From positions 1 to 64,000 of the forward strand of contig CBDCZR010000026.1 of assembly GCA_965224535.1 (NCBI GenBank): 64,000 bases of DNA, given 5' to 3'. Below, piece by piece: positions 25,970-34,170 of the stretch; the first letter of the stretch is position 1, and every line of letters begins with the position of its first letter. Source of the DNA: JBCDHN01 sp965224535 (GTDB taxonomy: Bacteria > Verrucomicrobiota > Verrucomicrobiia > Verrucomicrobiales > DEV007). The position numbers and the translations under genes are program-made. Under the pieces are notes generated by a model. That model saw only the letters and a program-made list of their open reading frames with translations. It was not told the DNA's origin and searched no databases.

Positions 25970-26078
25970 GTGATACGGCGCATCATACAGAGTGGGATAC
26001 TAGAGTATCAGGTAGAGTGATACTGGAGTATCACAAGTTAGAGATAGGGTCTTGCTGAGTGTGATACTACCGTGCCAT
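25970..26078. repeat. Palindromic repeat cluster 2 (four sites)
   Basis: Same consensus as cluster 1, at 25970-25986, 25994-26011, 26017-26034 (GTGATACTGGAGTATCAC) and 26061-26078 (right arm degenerate). The last site is 45 bases upstream of the parA start, so the cluster should cover the parA promoter and allow autoregulation. The 174 bases between the clusters contain no further site and no well-supported gene. Confidence 0.85.
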
Positions 26079-26123
26079 ACTGCCGAAAGAATTGAGAAAT
26101 ATTTTTCTTTTTTGGGGGATAAA

Positions 26124-27044
26124 ATGAAATTTTCAGCTACGCAGGTAATTACGATGGCAAACCAAAAGGGTGGCTGCGGTAAGACGTCAACCACGGTTTC
26201 ACTTGCTAATGCGTTTGCTGCACTTGGATATTCTGTCTGTGTTATTGACACTGATGCTCAGTGCAATGCAACAGAAGAGGGCTTTGGATTGGATTCTGAA
26301 GCACTGAAACAGAAGGGCGCATTTACCGTCGCTGACATCTTCATCAACAGAAAACCGGTAAGAGATTGTCTTCAGGATTTTGGAAATCGTTTTGGTGGAA
26401 ACCTTTGTGTGGTTCCAAGCAATAAAGGACTTGCCCAGGTGGAGGCTTTTCTTGGTCTCGAAATTCAAAAGATGGTAGCCAGTGAGGAAAAGTCTATTCT
26501 GGATGCCGACGATGTGAAACTTAAGCAAAGGCTAAGGCTTCGTGAATCCGTTGATACGGTCAGGGGAATGTTTGACGTTGTTCTTATTGATACACCGCCT
26601 GACCTGGGGTTTTGCATGACGTCTGCTCTGATAGCATCGGACTGGCTAATAGTTCCGGTTTTTCCTTCAGGGTATGATTTAAAGGGGTTGGAGGTGCTTC
26701 TTTCAAATGTTGAGAAAGTTCGAAAGCGATTTAATCAGAGGCTTCGACTAGCTGGGATTTTGTTAGGTAATTACGATAAGACTACAAAGCTCGATTCGGA
26801 CATACACGAGTTGTTGACGGACGAGTTTGGTGAGCAGTTGGTTTTTAGAACCGTCATCACCAAGAACGTCAAGATGACAGAAGCAACAGTTAACAAAGTG
26901 CCAATTATTGAACATGCACCTGATTCGAAGCCAGCAGAACAGTTCATGGAATTGGTAAGAGAGATGCTACAGCGGGGGGGGCAAAAACAGAGTCAGAATC
27001 CACTGCCGGATTCAGAGGCAATGGGGAGGTTAGCAAATGTCTGA
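26124..27044 (+). CDS. parA: ParA-family partition ATPase
   Basis: 306 residues from ATG 26124, chosen for the GGGGGAT ribosome site eight bases upstream. It carries the deviant Walker A NQKGGCGKTSTTVSLANAFA with K15 and K20, the switch motif VVLIDTPPDLGF and VFPSGYDLKGLEVLL. It moves plasmid copies to daughter cells with a DNA-binding partner. No N-terminal helix-turn-helix is present, which points to a type Ib-like system with the centromere upstream, consistent with the palindromes there. It overlaps the next gene by eight bases. Confidence 0.9.
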   Translation: MKFSATQVITMANQKGGCGKTSTTVSLANAFAALGYSVCVIDTDAQCNATEEGFGLDSEALKQKGAFTVADIFINRKPVRDCLQDFGNRFGGNLCVVPSNKGLAQVEAFLGLEIQKMVASEEKSILDADDVKLKQRLRLRESVDTVRGMFDVVLIDTPPDLGFCMTSALIASDWLIVPVFPSGYDLKGLEVLLSNVEKVRKRFNQRLRLAGILLGNYDKTTKLDSDIHELLTDEFGEQLVFRTVITKNVKMTEATVNKVPIIEHAPDSKPAEQFMELVREMLQRGGQKQSQNPLPDSEAMGRLANV

Positions 27045-27504
27045 GGCCAAAGAGAAGAAAATCGGGCTACCATCTGATTTTGAAATGAAGGTTCCGGTAG
27101 AGAAACCAGTTGAGCTGGGGGAGTATTTTGATGACCCTATAATTGGAGTAGACACATCGCTTGCAAAGACTCCGGTTTCACCTACACAGAAAGTTGCAGA
27201 GACGGCAGCGGACACTGCTAAGCCAACGCGAATTGAACCAGCGAGGCAGCTGTTAAATATGAAACCTCAAACATTGGTGAGGTTTGAAGAGCTTGTGGAG
27301 CTAATCAAAGCGCGTAGTCCAGAATCAACTACTGCAAAGAGTGAGGTTTTTGAAGCGATGTTGAACATCGTTTATGATGCCAGGGAGCGTATTAATTTCA
27401 GCAACGTTTCCAAAAGAGGGCGCTGGGGTTCTGTAACAGCGGCAGCTTTCGTTGCTGCATTGGAGCGAGCATTTAGCCAGGCGATAGGTGAAAAGGAGGA
27501 TTGA
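27037..27504 (+). CDS. Probable ParA partner / centromere-binding protein
   Basis: 155 residues, overlapping the end of parA, so the two are co-translated. The N-terminal 70 residues are polar and probably flexible. The C-terminal half is helical (LNMKPQTLVRFEELVELIKA, SEVFEAMLNIVYDARERINF, TAAAFVAALERAFSQAIGEK). No ParB signature is seen. Partner proteins of short ParAs are usually small, unrelated DNA-binding proteins; this one would be expected to bind the GTGATAC palindromes. The function is inferred from position. Confidence 0.5.
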   Translation: MSEAKEKKIGLPSDFEMKVPVEKPVELGEYFDDPIIGVDTSLAKTPVSPTQKVAETAADTAKPTRIEPARQLLNMKPQTLVRFEELVELIKARSPESTTAKSEVFEAMLNIVYDARERINFSNVSKRGRWGSVTAAAFVAALERAFSQAIGEKED

Positions 27505-27848
27505 TGGCCAGGAAAAGTTACTCACAAGGATTCAAATCCAAAGTGTTGGCTTTCGTTGAAGCTGGCAATTCCTATCGTGCAACTGCTGATAAATTCGGTA
27601 TTTCAAGGCAGTCAGTCTGCAATTGGATAAATGAACCGAAACGCGCTCGGAGAATCCAATGTGAACGGGAACATCTTACCAGAGCTGAAAGAATTGCTCT
27701 TCAGCTCGAACCAAACCACGCCGAAAAGCGCAGAAGACTTGAGACTTTTGCCTACAACGTACTTGAAGACCAGGTCTTGAACGACTTTGAGAACGAGCAG
27801 GAATTCATTGATTGCATGACTGCTTGGAATTCTCGAAAGCAAGTTTAA
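27504..27848 (+). CDS. Small helix-turn-helix protein
   Basis: 114 residues. ATG 27504 is preceded by AAGGAGGA. The N-terminal 50 residues (YSQGFKSKVLAFVEAGNSYR then ATADKFGISRQSVCNWINEP) form a transposase-OrfA/homeodomain-like helix-turn-helix. The C-terminal half is charged and helical, with no zipper. It follows the parA partner directly and its 3' end overlaps the convergent AlpA-like gene by 44 bases. It may be a third member of the par operon or a regulator. Confidence 0.5.
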   Translation: MARKSYSQGFKSKVLAFVEAGNSYRATADKFGISRQSVCNWINEPKRARRIQCEREHLTRAERIALQLEPNHAEKRRRLETFAYNVLEDQVLNDFENEQEFIDCMTAWNSRKQV

Positions 27849-28041
27849 TCCCAGGCGGAAGGTCAGCAGCAGCAAGTTCTGTTTTTTCAATCTCCTCGAT
27901 GTCAACTAGGCGATAGCGTAAAAAACGTTTCCCCAATCGAAAAGGAACGAGGTATCCGGCTTTTTCTTTTCTCTTAATCGTTTCAACCGAACAGTTCCAA
28001 CGGTTGGCCAACTCTTTTCTAGTGAGCGAATTTGTGTTCAT
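27805..28041 (-). CDS. AlpA/excisionase-like helix-turn-helix protein
   Basis: 78 residues with the MerR-like helix-turn-helix of the AlpA/excisionase family: SLTRKELANRWNCSVETIKR, then KEKAGYLVPFRLGKRFLRYR. Proteins of this type often act as recombination directionality factors for tyrosine integrases, one of which is encoded 2.8 kb away. The C-terminal 25 residues overlap the convergent gene at 27848. Confidence 0.6.
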   Translation of the reverse strand: MNTNSLTRKELANRWNCSVETIKRKEKAGYLVPFRLGKRFLRYRLVDIEEIEKTELAAADLPPGIKLAFENSKQSCNQ

Positions 28042-28137
28042 CTAGAATGGGAAGAGGGGCATTGCTGGAATTTGGTACGAGATTTCTGTTTTTTTTGAGA
28101 GTGAGGTCCCGAGTAGGAAACTCTTTCTCTTGTGCGT

Positions 28138-30198
28138 TTAGGGTTTATAGGTTCCAGGAACCGGTTCGACTATGACCTCGTTCCTTATCTTCACCTTAAA
28201 ATCATAGAAACTAGTTGCTTCGGAGCTTTCTATGATTCCTGTTTGTCCATTAACAAGTGGGCGTTTTTCGCCTGTGCCCTGTGTGACCCATCCGGCAAAT
28301 TGTTGACTCTGGCTACCAATTGGTTGACTTGGACGGGATACTCGCCATTCCCATCTGCGGTCCAAAGCCTTTGAAAACTCCCTGCTAGTGTGTTGCGCTG
28401 TTCTTACGACCTTGTCAGGGTTTCTATTTTCCAATTCTTTCAAATCCAATCGAACATTTAAAAATGCTTCGTTTCTATTTTCGACTCTGGCGTCTACCCG
28501 TAGAAAGAAGTCAATATCATTACCTGCGATAGCCCCTCGGATAGTTCCTGAGGGTTGTTCTACCTTAATTATGAACTCAGCCCCCTTATCAATAAGTGTC
28601 TGTTCTGAAGGGAGAGGGGGAACGGGCGGCTCTTCACCCTGCTCGAAGAGGAACGTTGGTCCAAAGATAGGCTGCCCAGTATAGGTACTGTTTCTAGGAA
28701 AACCGAACTGCTCTCCCAACTGCATTATACCAGAGTTCAGGGAAACTGAGGACGTTCTTGTTGTCCCTATACTGCTTCGGCGATGGTCCTGCGCCCTGTT
28801 CCAGGCAATAATATATGTACCTTGGTCTAGGTGTACAGGCGTAGCCAACTTCTTCAATACCCATCTTCCCTTATCGGAACTTGAAGCTCCAAAGAAAACT
28901 CCACTATCATCAGCTTTGAATTTCTCAATGCATTTTTCCACCCCTGAAACGCTCCAAATCGCTACAGAATGTTCCATGGTGCCATTACTCCCCTCATCCC
29001 AGAACCCCAACCCAAGGACCCTACCGCGACGATTAAGGTTGAATTCATATCCCTCAGTAGCGTCTCCCGTGGAGGCGACACTACCCGAGGGGCCAACGTC
29101 TATAGCTAGGTCTGCAACGTCTACGGATTGCTGTTCAACACCAAAAATGGACGGCCACTTAACGGCCAATATTGCCGCCAATCCCCCTAGAATTAATAGA
29201 GCAATGACAATAGAGGTGATTTTTCTATGACGGGGCTCAGGTGTTGGGATTGTTGTTTTGGGTAATTCTGGAGCGGGCACGTCTTGAACGCCGCTGAATT
29301 TGTCGGTAGTAATATGCTTTTTCCAAATTCCAGCTTTGCACGCAGATTCGCCACTCTGAGTAAGTGGGAAAGATGTCGCCACCCTACAGTCACCCTTCCA
29401 AATGAAATCAGGTGCTCCTCGGACTAGGATTCCGGCAACTTCGTGAGTTTTAGTAAAGACAGGGGAACCACTATTTCCGGCAAACGTGTCCAAATTGGCT
29501 GAGAAGCATGAACCGTCAACCTTTCCTACAGTGGCGCCAGTTGCTACCTTTTTTGGTAAGCCCACAGGGTGTCCAACACAATAGACGTCGTCTTCCTCTT
29601 TGACATCGTCGTTGACTATAGTTAATGGTTTAACGCCTTTAACTTTTCTGTGCAGTTTGACCACAGCATAATCTTTACCGTGAGTTTCGTAAGCCTTGGC
29701 GTCAGGGTTGACTAATTCCTTTAGAGTGTATATATCGGATGCTTTCCGCCTGTCTAACGCTTTTCCATTGTTCCATTCGTAGTCAAAAATAGCATAGATT
29801 TTGTTGATTTCTTTATCCTTGATACAGTGGCCAGTTGTTACAATGACATTTGGTAAGACTAAGAAGCCCGAGCCGAAGCCAAGGAGGGGTTGCTCTTGAA
29901 AGGCTTGTCCTTTACATAACTTATATGTTTCCCCAAAAGTTTTTGTTTTCAGTTTAAAGTAATCGGATTCGAAGTCCACTCTGTCTTTGTGCACAAGGAC
30001 GCAAACAGCTGAACACACTTCCTCTGGAATGGCTTTGTCGGTTTCGGAGGGTTCAACTCGATTGTCGGGGCCATATATAGCTTTGCCCCGGTCGAGCAAT
30101 TCATTGATGTGCTGTAAAGGTGGAGCTTCCGAAACATCTTTAGGAATATCAACAAGGTCTCTTAGTTCTTCCTGTATTTTCAGAAACTCTTGATTCAT
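28138..30198 (-). CDS. Transmembrane trypsin-like serine protease with exported sensor-like domain
   Basis: 686 residues. Residues 60-300 form a trypsin-fold protease with the catalytic triad H124 (VTTGHC), D176 (GKDYAVVKL) and S243 (GNSGSP). A proline-rich linker follows, then one membrane helix at about 327-347 preceded by the basic patch PRHRK. By the positive-inside rule the protease would face the cytoplasm and the rest the outside. Residues 375-480 (RGRVLGLGFWDEGSNGTMEH onward, then YIIAWNRA) resemble a DUF4082-type beta domain, and a second unknown domain ends the protein. It is encoded 33 bases downstream of a winged-helix gene, next to the integrase. Confidence 0.7.
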   Translation of the reverse strand: MNQEFLKIQEELRDLVDIPKDVSEAPPLQHINELLDRGKAIYGPDNRVEPSETDKAIPEEVCSAVCVLVHKDRVDFESDYFKLKTKTFGETYKLCKGQAFQEQPLLGFGSGFLVLPNVIVTTGHCIKDKEINKIYAIFDYEWNNGKALDRRKASDIYTLKELVNPDAKAYETHGKDYAVVKLHRKVKGVKPLTIVNDDVKEEDDVYCVGHPVGLPKKVATGATVGKVDGSCFSANLDTFAGNSGSPVFTKTHEVAGILVRGAPDFIWKGDCRVATSFPLTQSGESACKAGIWKKHITTDKFSGVQDVPAPELPKTTIPTPEPRHRKITSIVIALLILGGLAAILAVKWPSIFGVEQQSVDVADLAIDVGPSGSVASTGDATEGYEFNLNRRGRVLGLGFWDEGSNGTMEHSVAIWSVSGVEKCIEKFKADDSGVFFGASSSDKGRWVLKKLATPVHLDQGTYIIAWNRAQDHRRSSIGTTRTSSVSLNSGIMQLGEQFGFPRNSTYTGQPIFGPTFLFEQGEEPPVPPLPSEQTLIDKGAEFIIKVEQPSGTIRGAIAGNDIDFFLRVDARVENRNEAFLNVRLDLKELENRNPDKVVRTAQHTSREFSKALDRRWEWRVSRPSQPIGSQSQQFAGWVTQGTGEKRPLVNGQTGIIESSEATSFYDFKVKIRNEVIVEPVPGTYKP

Positions 30199-30231
30199 TT
30201 GGCCGGCTGGTGAGTGGTTACAAAGAGGCTA

Positions 30232-30723
30232 TCAAAAATCTGTCGCATACCCAGTTTCAGTTTCTTTGAGAAGTGGTATATCGTCGCGATAACGACGCGA
30301 TTTCAATTCGTCCACCACAACGAGAACTTCATCCGCTGTTAAGTTTAATTGCTGAACAAGTTGGTCTGTTGTTGTATAGCCAGATTTAACCATTTTTAAG
30401 ATATCAAATTCCGCCTTTGTTAGTTTAACACGCACTCCCCGGAGTTTTGACCAAAACAAAATTAGTTTCCTGATTAGCGAGGCAGCTTCTTCCGGTGGGA
30501 TGCCCTTAATGACGGATTTCGCGGCCGTTAGTATATCTTGAACCGCGAGAACATCTTCCCATAGAAAGGCGAATCCCCCTTGATTATTCAAGTTTCCATC
30601 AAGTGCCTTTTCTTGCTCGGTGTTCGGCGGGTCGATAAGAGCCTCAAAAATGCTCCTGTCTATTTCCTCTCCAAAGAGTTTTGCGAATTCAGTAAGAAGC
30701 TCTTGATTAGTTGGATTAGCCAT
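30232..30723 (-). CDS. Winged-helix protein paired with the protease
   Basis: 163 residues. The first 95 are helical and acidic (LLTEFAKLFGEEIDRSIFEA, WEDVLAVQDILTAAKSVIKG). The C-terminal 65 form a winged helix: LTKAEFDILKMVKSGYTTTD, then QLVQQLNLTADEVLVVVDEL. It lies first in a two-gene operon with the transmembrane protease. It could be a repressor of the cassette or an adaptor. I do not recognise a named family. Confidence 0.55.
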   Translation of the reverse strand: MANPTNQELLTEFAKLFGEEIDRSIFEALIDPPNTEQEKALDGNLNNQGGFAFLWEDVLAVQDILTAAKSVIKGIPPEEAASLIRKLILFWSKLRGVRVKLTKAEFDILKMVKSGYTTTDQLVQQLNLTADEVLVVVDELKSRRYRDDIPLLKETETGYATDF

Positions 30724-30881
30724 TTCGATGGGAAGTTAGAGTTGTTGTAGCCGCTGAGAGCTGCAACAATTTGGCTTGGCCGTGGTAGATTTCAAGTCGT
30801 GAGTGAGTTGGCAATCTCGCAATCTCTGCCAGATGAGTGGATTGAGAGGAAGGGCCGTGGAGTCGCCTGATTCAGTTGGCT

Positions 30882-32240
30882 TTACGAGAAAAATTTCCCA
30901 AGTCCAGTGGTGACGGCATCTCTGTCGTCGGTGTAATGCTTGGCAGTTAGCTGAATGTCGGAATGGCGGAGCATTCTGCTTGCAACATAAATGCCGGCCT
31001 TCTGGCAGATGAGACTTCCAAATTCTTTTCTGAGGGCATGAATCGGAGAAGAGGAGTTGATTCCTTTTTCTCGTAGCCAGGCGATAAGAGTTTTTTGGTG
31101 CTTGTTGGCCCGGTAATGCTCATAGGTAGCATCTGGCCTGGGGGGCACTCCATTTACAACAAAGGTGTTTGTGGAAGTGGATTTCCAAAGCTTAAGGAAT
31201 TCGAGAATCTCTGCATCAATCGGAATGTCTCCTCTTGAGCCATGTTTTGGGCTGAAGACTTCTGATTCACGAATCCTGATTGCAGACTCGGTCCAAAGAA
31301 CATTGTCCCATTGAAGCTTATCAATCTCGTCACGTCGCAAACCGGCGCAGAGACCAAGAACGAGAATCTTGAAGGCTTCGTGTTTACTCTCAGCCTTTGC
31401 AGCAGCGATTTTTTGGATCCGTTCTGTATCGTGGGGAATCGGTTTCTTTTTGAAAGTTACTTCCTGGTCTTCAGGCTTTGCCTCGGCAAGTTCCACGTAA
31501 CCCTTGGTAAGAAGTTCCTGCGGTTCAATTTCTGACTGGTAACGGCGAACAGGAGTCTTTTCGAGTTCCACCCCATCAAATGGAAGGGGGCGTGGAAGCT
31601 CCAGGTGGCTTAGGTTCTTGAGGAGTTTTCTGGAGAAGAGAGCCCTTGAATTTCGAATGAAGGTGTTGGCACTTGCACGAGCTTTGATTTCATCCCTGTG
31701 ATTGCTGCCGGCTGCTCTGATGAAAGCAATCTTCCATTTCTCCACCTTCTCGGGGGTAATCCTGGAAAGTCTCACCTTGTCGATTTTCTCTTTCCACCTT
31801 TCACAGCCTCCGTTTACGTAATCGAATTTGCTGTGGTCATCCGGGGAAGAGATTTTTTCAATGTCGGCTACAATTTTACGAAACTTGCGTGTGTAAGTGG
31901 CAAGGGTCCTGGGGCGAAGCGTCGACCATTTTTCGACTTCCAAGAAATATTCCCCGATGGTCAAATCTGAATTCTTGGCTGAATGGATTTCTTCTTTTTT
32001 GGGTTTGAATCTCTGTCGGGTCTTAGCCCAGCCAACAGCGTTAAGGGAATGGTAAATTCTGACAGCTTCTTTACCCGCTTCGCGTTTGCTGCTGCTGCCG
32101 GTTGAGAAGACTTCTCTTCTTCCTGCAAATTGGATTCTGACGGAATACACGTCTTTGACCTGCTTGGACACGCCGCCGTCTGTGTAGGGTGGAAAGAAGA
32201 CTCTTTGTTCCCAGTATCGGAAATCGTTTTTGGAATACAT
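30882..32240 (-). CDS. int: Tyrosine recombinase (integrase)
   Basis: Site-specific recombinase. Catalytic residues visible: Arg in LVLGLCAGLRRDEIDKLQW, His-x-x-Arg in IHALRKEFGS, His in MLRHSDIQLTAKHYTDD and the nucleophile Tyr in KHYTD. The N-terminal half has the SAM-like core-binding region (TIGEYFLEVEKWSTLRPRTL). Start placed at ATG 32240; the frame is open to GTG 32294, whose extra 18 residues would be encoded largely by a 12-base tandem repeat and are probably leader. It reads away from the tRNA-derived end at 32400-32444, as in tRNA-targeting elements. Confidence 0.88.
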   Translation of the reverse strand: MYSKNDFRYWEQRVFFPPYTDGGVSKQVKDVYSVRIQFAGRREVFSTGSSSKREAGKEAVRIYHSLNAVGWAKTRQRFKPKKEEIHSAKNSDLTIGEYFLEVEKWSTLRPRTLATYTRKFRKIVADIEKISSPDDHSKFDYVNGGCERWKEKIDKVRLSRITPEKVEKWKIAFIRAAGSNHRDEIKARASANTFIRNSRALFSRKLLKNLSHLELPRPLPFDGVELEKTPVRRYQSEIEPQELLTKGYVELAEAKPEDQEVTFKKKPIPHDTERIQKIAAAKAESKHEAFKILVLGLCAGLRRDEIDKLQWDNVLWTESAIRIRESEVFSPKHGSRGDIPIDAEILEFLKLWKSTSTNTFVVNGVPPRPDATYEHYRANKHQKTLIAWLREKGINSSSPIHALRKEFGSLICQKAGIYVASRMLRHSDIQLTAKHYTDDRDAVTTGLGKFFS

Positions 32241-32247
32241 GTGAAAT

Positions 32248-32271
32248 CTTGGCCACTTTCTTGGCCACTTT
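32248..32271. repeat. 12-base direct repeat upstream of int
   Basis: CTTGGCCACTTT occurs twice in tandem, immediately upstream of the chosen int start and about 130 bases from the tRNA-derived core. Short direct repeats in this place often are arm-type integrase binding sites; the function is inferred. Confidence 0.5.
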
Positions 32272-32399
32272 CTGCAGGGGCCAATGTGAAACACTTTAGC
32301 TCAGTGTCAATGGCAATGAAGTGTAACTAGCTCAATATTAGCCGTTTATGTGCCAATGTGTTCCAAAGTGTTCTTACCTGTGAAACAATAGAGTTAGTG

Positions 32400-32444
32400 A
32401 CTCATAATCCCTTGGTCGCGAGTTCGAATCTCGCCGGGCCCACC
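32400..32444 (+). tRNA. 3' fragment of tRNA with CAT anticodon = probable element attachment site
   Basis: Reads through an anticodon loop CTCATAA, a T-arm GCGAG-TTCGAAT-CTCGC and the acceptor 3' strand CGGGCCC-A-CC. The D-arm and the GGGCCCG 5' acceptor strand are absent upstream, so this is not a functional tRNA. The CAT anticodon fits tRNA-Met or tRNA-Ile2. A 3' tRNA fragment beside a tyrosine integrase is the classic junction of an integrated element; the element lies to the left. The partner site with an intact tRNA was not found in the window. Confidence 0.8.
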
Positions 32445-32509
32445 TGATTCTGAGTCAGTTACAAAGATCTCAGATTTGGTGTGTAACCACAGTTGGACAC
32501 AATCCATCC

Positions 32510-34054
32510 ATGAGCCTCTCCGCAAAACTAAGCTTCCTGTTCTGGTCCGTGTTTGCCGGGCTGGGGTTTGCTGCGGAGCGGCCAAATATCCTCTTCATTT
32601 ACACCGACGACCAATCGCACCGCACGCTGAGTTGTTACCGCAACCAAGGAGCCTACGCCTGGGTCAAAACGCCGCACATGGATGCACTGGCGGCTCGTGG
32701 GGTTCGCTTCACCGACGCCTACATCGGCACCTGGTGCATGCCTTCGCGCGCCACTATGCTGACCGGTCATCACCCGTTTGGCGTCGAGTCGATGCGTGGC
32801 GAATTTCTGTATCCGCGGAGCACCTACGATCCTGACAAATGCCCCTTTTGGCCCAAAGAATTCCGCGCCGCGGGCTACTTTACCGCGCAAATCGGCAAGT
32901 GGCACACGGGCACGGATGCTGGGTTTGGCCGCGATTGGGACTACCAGGTGGTTTGGAATCGGCCGCGCCACATCGCCAACGCCGGCGCGTATTACGAGAC
33001 GCAGAAGCTGGAGTTTAACGGCGGCTCCGACAAAAAGGTCGCAGCCTACCCAGCCGACTACTACACAGATCTGGCGGTCGAGTTCATTCGCGGCGATACT
33101 CGCAGCAAGGCCAAGCCCTGGTTTTTGTGGCTTTGTTATGGTTCGACCCACGGGCCGTTCACGCCCGCCGAGCGGCACCGGGCGGATTTTGCCGGCGCCA
33201 CGGTTGCCGCGCCGGCCGACATTTTTGCGCCGCGCCCTGGAAAACCGGCTTACGTCCAGGAGTTGGCCACGTGGAGCCGGGGAAAATCCGGAATGCCGGA
33301 GATGGCTGAGTTTCACTCGCCAACCGTCAGGACTAAGCCGCTGCATGGCGCCACGTTGAGCGGGTGGGTGCGGCAATACCAGCAATGCGTCTGTGCGCTG
33401 GACGAAGCCGTGGGACGCCTGACCGCGGCTCTGGAAAATTCCGGCCAAATCGCGAACACCCTCGTCGTTTTTACCTCGGATCAGGGTTTTGCCTGGGGCC
33501 AGCACGGATTTTGCCACAAACTGGCGCCGTACGACGCGAACCTTCGCGCGCCGCTCATCATCAGCCAGCCGGGGACGCTTCCGCAGGGCCGGATTTGCCG
33601 GACGCCGGTGGGTGGCGTCGATTTGATACCCACGTTTTTCGCCAAAGCCGGGATTAAGCTGCCGTGGAACATGCATGGCCACGATCTCTCGCCGCTGCTC
33701 GCCAATCCCGCTGCGAAATCCTGGAATCACCCGGTTTTGTTGGCGATGACCGGCCGCCTTTTTGGCTCGGACACCGCAAAGTTGCCGAAAAACCGGAAGC
33801 TGCGAACCAAAGGCGTGCCCTGGTGGTTTTCGCTGAGAAGCGGCCGCTACAAATACATCCGCACGCTGGAAGCCGGCGAGATTGAGGAGGAACTCTACGA
33901 TCTTTCCCATGATCCCGAAGAGCTGGAAAACCTGGCTTTGCGTCCGAAATTCGCGAACCGTGTCAACGAGATGCGCCTCGCCGCGCTTGCCGAGTTGCGC
34001 CGGACGGATGCGCCTTTTGTCGAAAACTTGCCGCCACCGTCGAATCGCCGGTAA
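32510..34054 (+). CDS. Secreted sulfatase
   Basis: 514 residues with a signal peptide (cleavage near AERPN). The metal site YTDDQ is at residues 32-36, and the sulfatase signature GTWCMPSRATMLTGHHP has C76, the residue converted to formylglycine. Further motifs are IGKWHTG, VVFTSDQGFAWGQHG and GVDLIPTFFAKAG. It probably removes sulfate from polysaccharides outside the cytoplasm, a common trait in Planctomycetes and Verrucomicrobia. It is the first gene of the chromosomal block, 66 bases after the tRNA fragment. The FGE-like protein at 38269 is unlikely to be its maturase. Confidence 0.92.
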   Translation: MSLSAKLSFLFWSVFAGLGFAAERPNILFIYTDDQSHRTLSCYRNQGAYAWVKTPHMDALAARGVRFTDAYIGTWCMPSRATMLTGHHPFGVESMRGEFLYPRSTYDPDKCPFWPKEFRAAGYFTAQIGKWHTGTDAGFGRDWDYQVVWNRPRHIANAGAYYETQKLEFNGGSDKKVAAYPADYYTDLAVEFIRGDTRSKAKPWFLWLCYGSTHGPFTPAERHRADFAGATVAAPADIFAPRPGKPAYVQELATWSRGKSGMPEMAEFHSPTVRTKPLHGATLSGWVRQYQQCVCALDEAVGRLTAALENSGQIANTLVVFTSDQGFAWGQHGFCHKLAPYDANLRAPLIISQPGTLPQGRICRTPVGGVDLIPTFFAKAGIKLPWNMHGHDLSPLLANPAAKSWNHPVLLAMTGRLFGSDTAKLPKNRKLRTKGVPWWFSLRSGRYKYIRTLEAGEIEEELYDLSHDPEELENLALRPKFANRVNEMRLAALAELRRTDAPFVENLPPPSNRR

Positions 34055-34070
34055 AGCGATTCGGATTTTG

Positions 34071-34146
34071 GATTTCAGATTTCAGATTTCAGATTTCAGA
34101 TTTCAGATTTCAGATTTCAGATTTCAGATTTCAGATTTCAGATTTC
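34071..34146. repeat. Seven-base tandem repeat (GATTTCA, about 11 copies)
   Basis: Uninterrupted GATTTCA units fill most of the gap between the sulfatase and the dehydrogenase, ending 25 bases before the latter's start. Copies appear identical, so copy number may vary by slippage. Confidence 0.9.
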
Positions 34147-34170
34147 GGATTTTGCGCGTAACTGAGTCCA

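Noticed and set aside
25792..25986. 64-codon minus-strand frame between the two palindrome clusters
   Set aside because: Both of its ends are made of palindrome sequence and there is no ribosome site; kept only as a remote possibility.
25669..26078. CRISPR array
   Set aside because: Units are palindromes with variable short gaps and no uniform spacers; no cas genes nearby.
32400..32444. Complete tRNA gene
   Set aside because: No D-arm or 5' acceptor strand; the upstream bases do not pair with CGGGCCC.
32528..33910. 460-codon open frame on the minus strand opposite the sulfatase
   Set aside because: Antisense of a high-GC gene with clear sulfatase motifs; no protein family look.
34071..34146. 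CRISPR or coding repeat
   Set aside because: Seven-base units without spacers; a simple tandem repeat.
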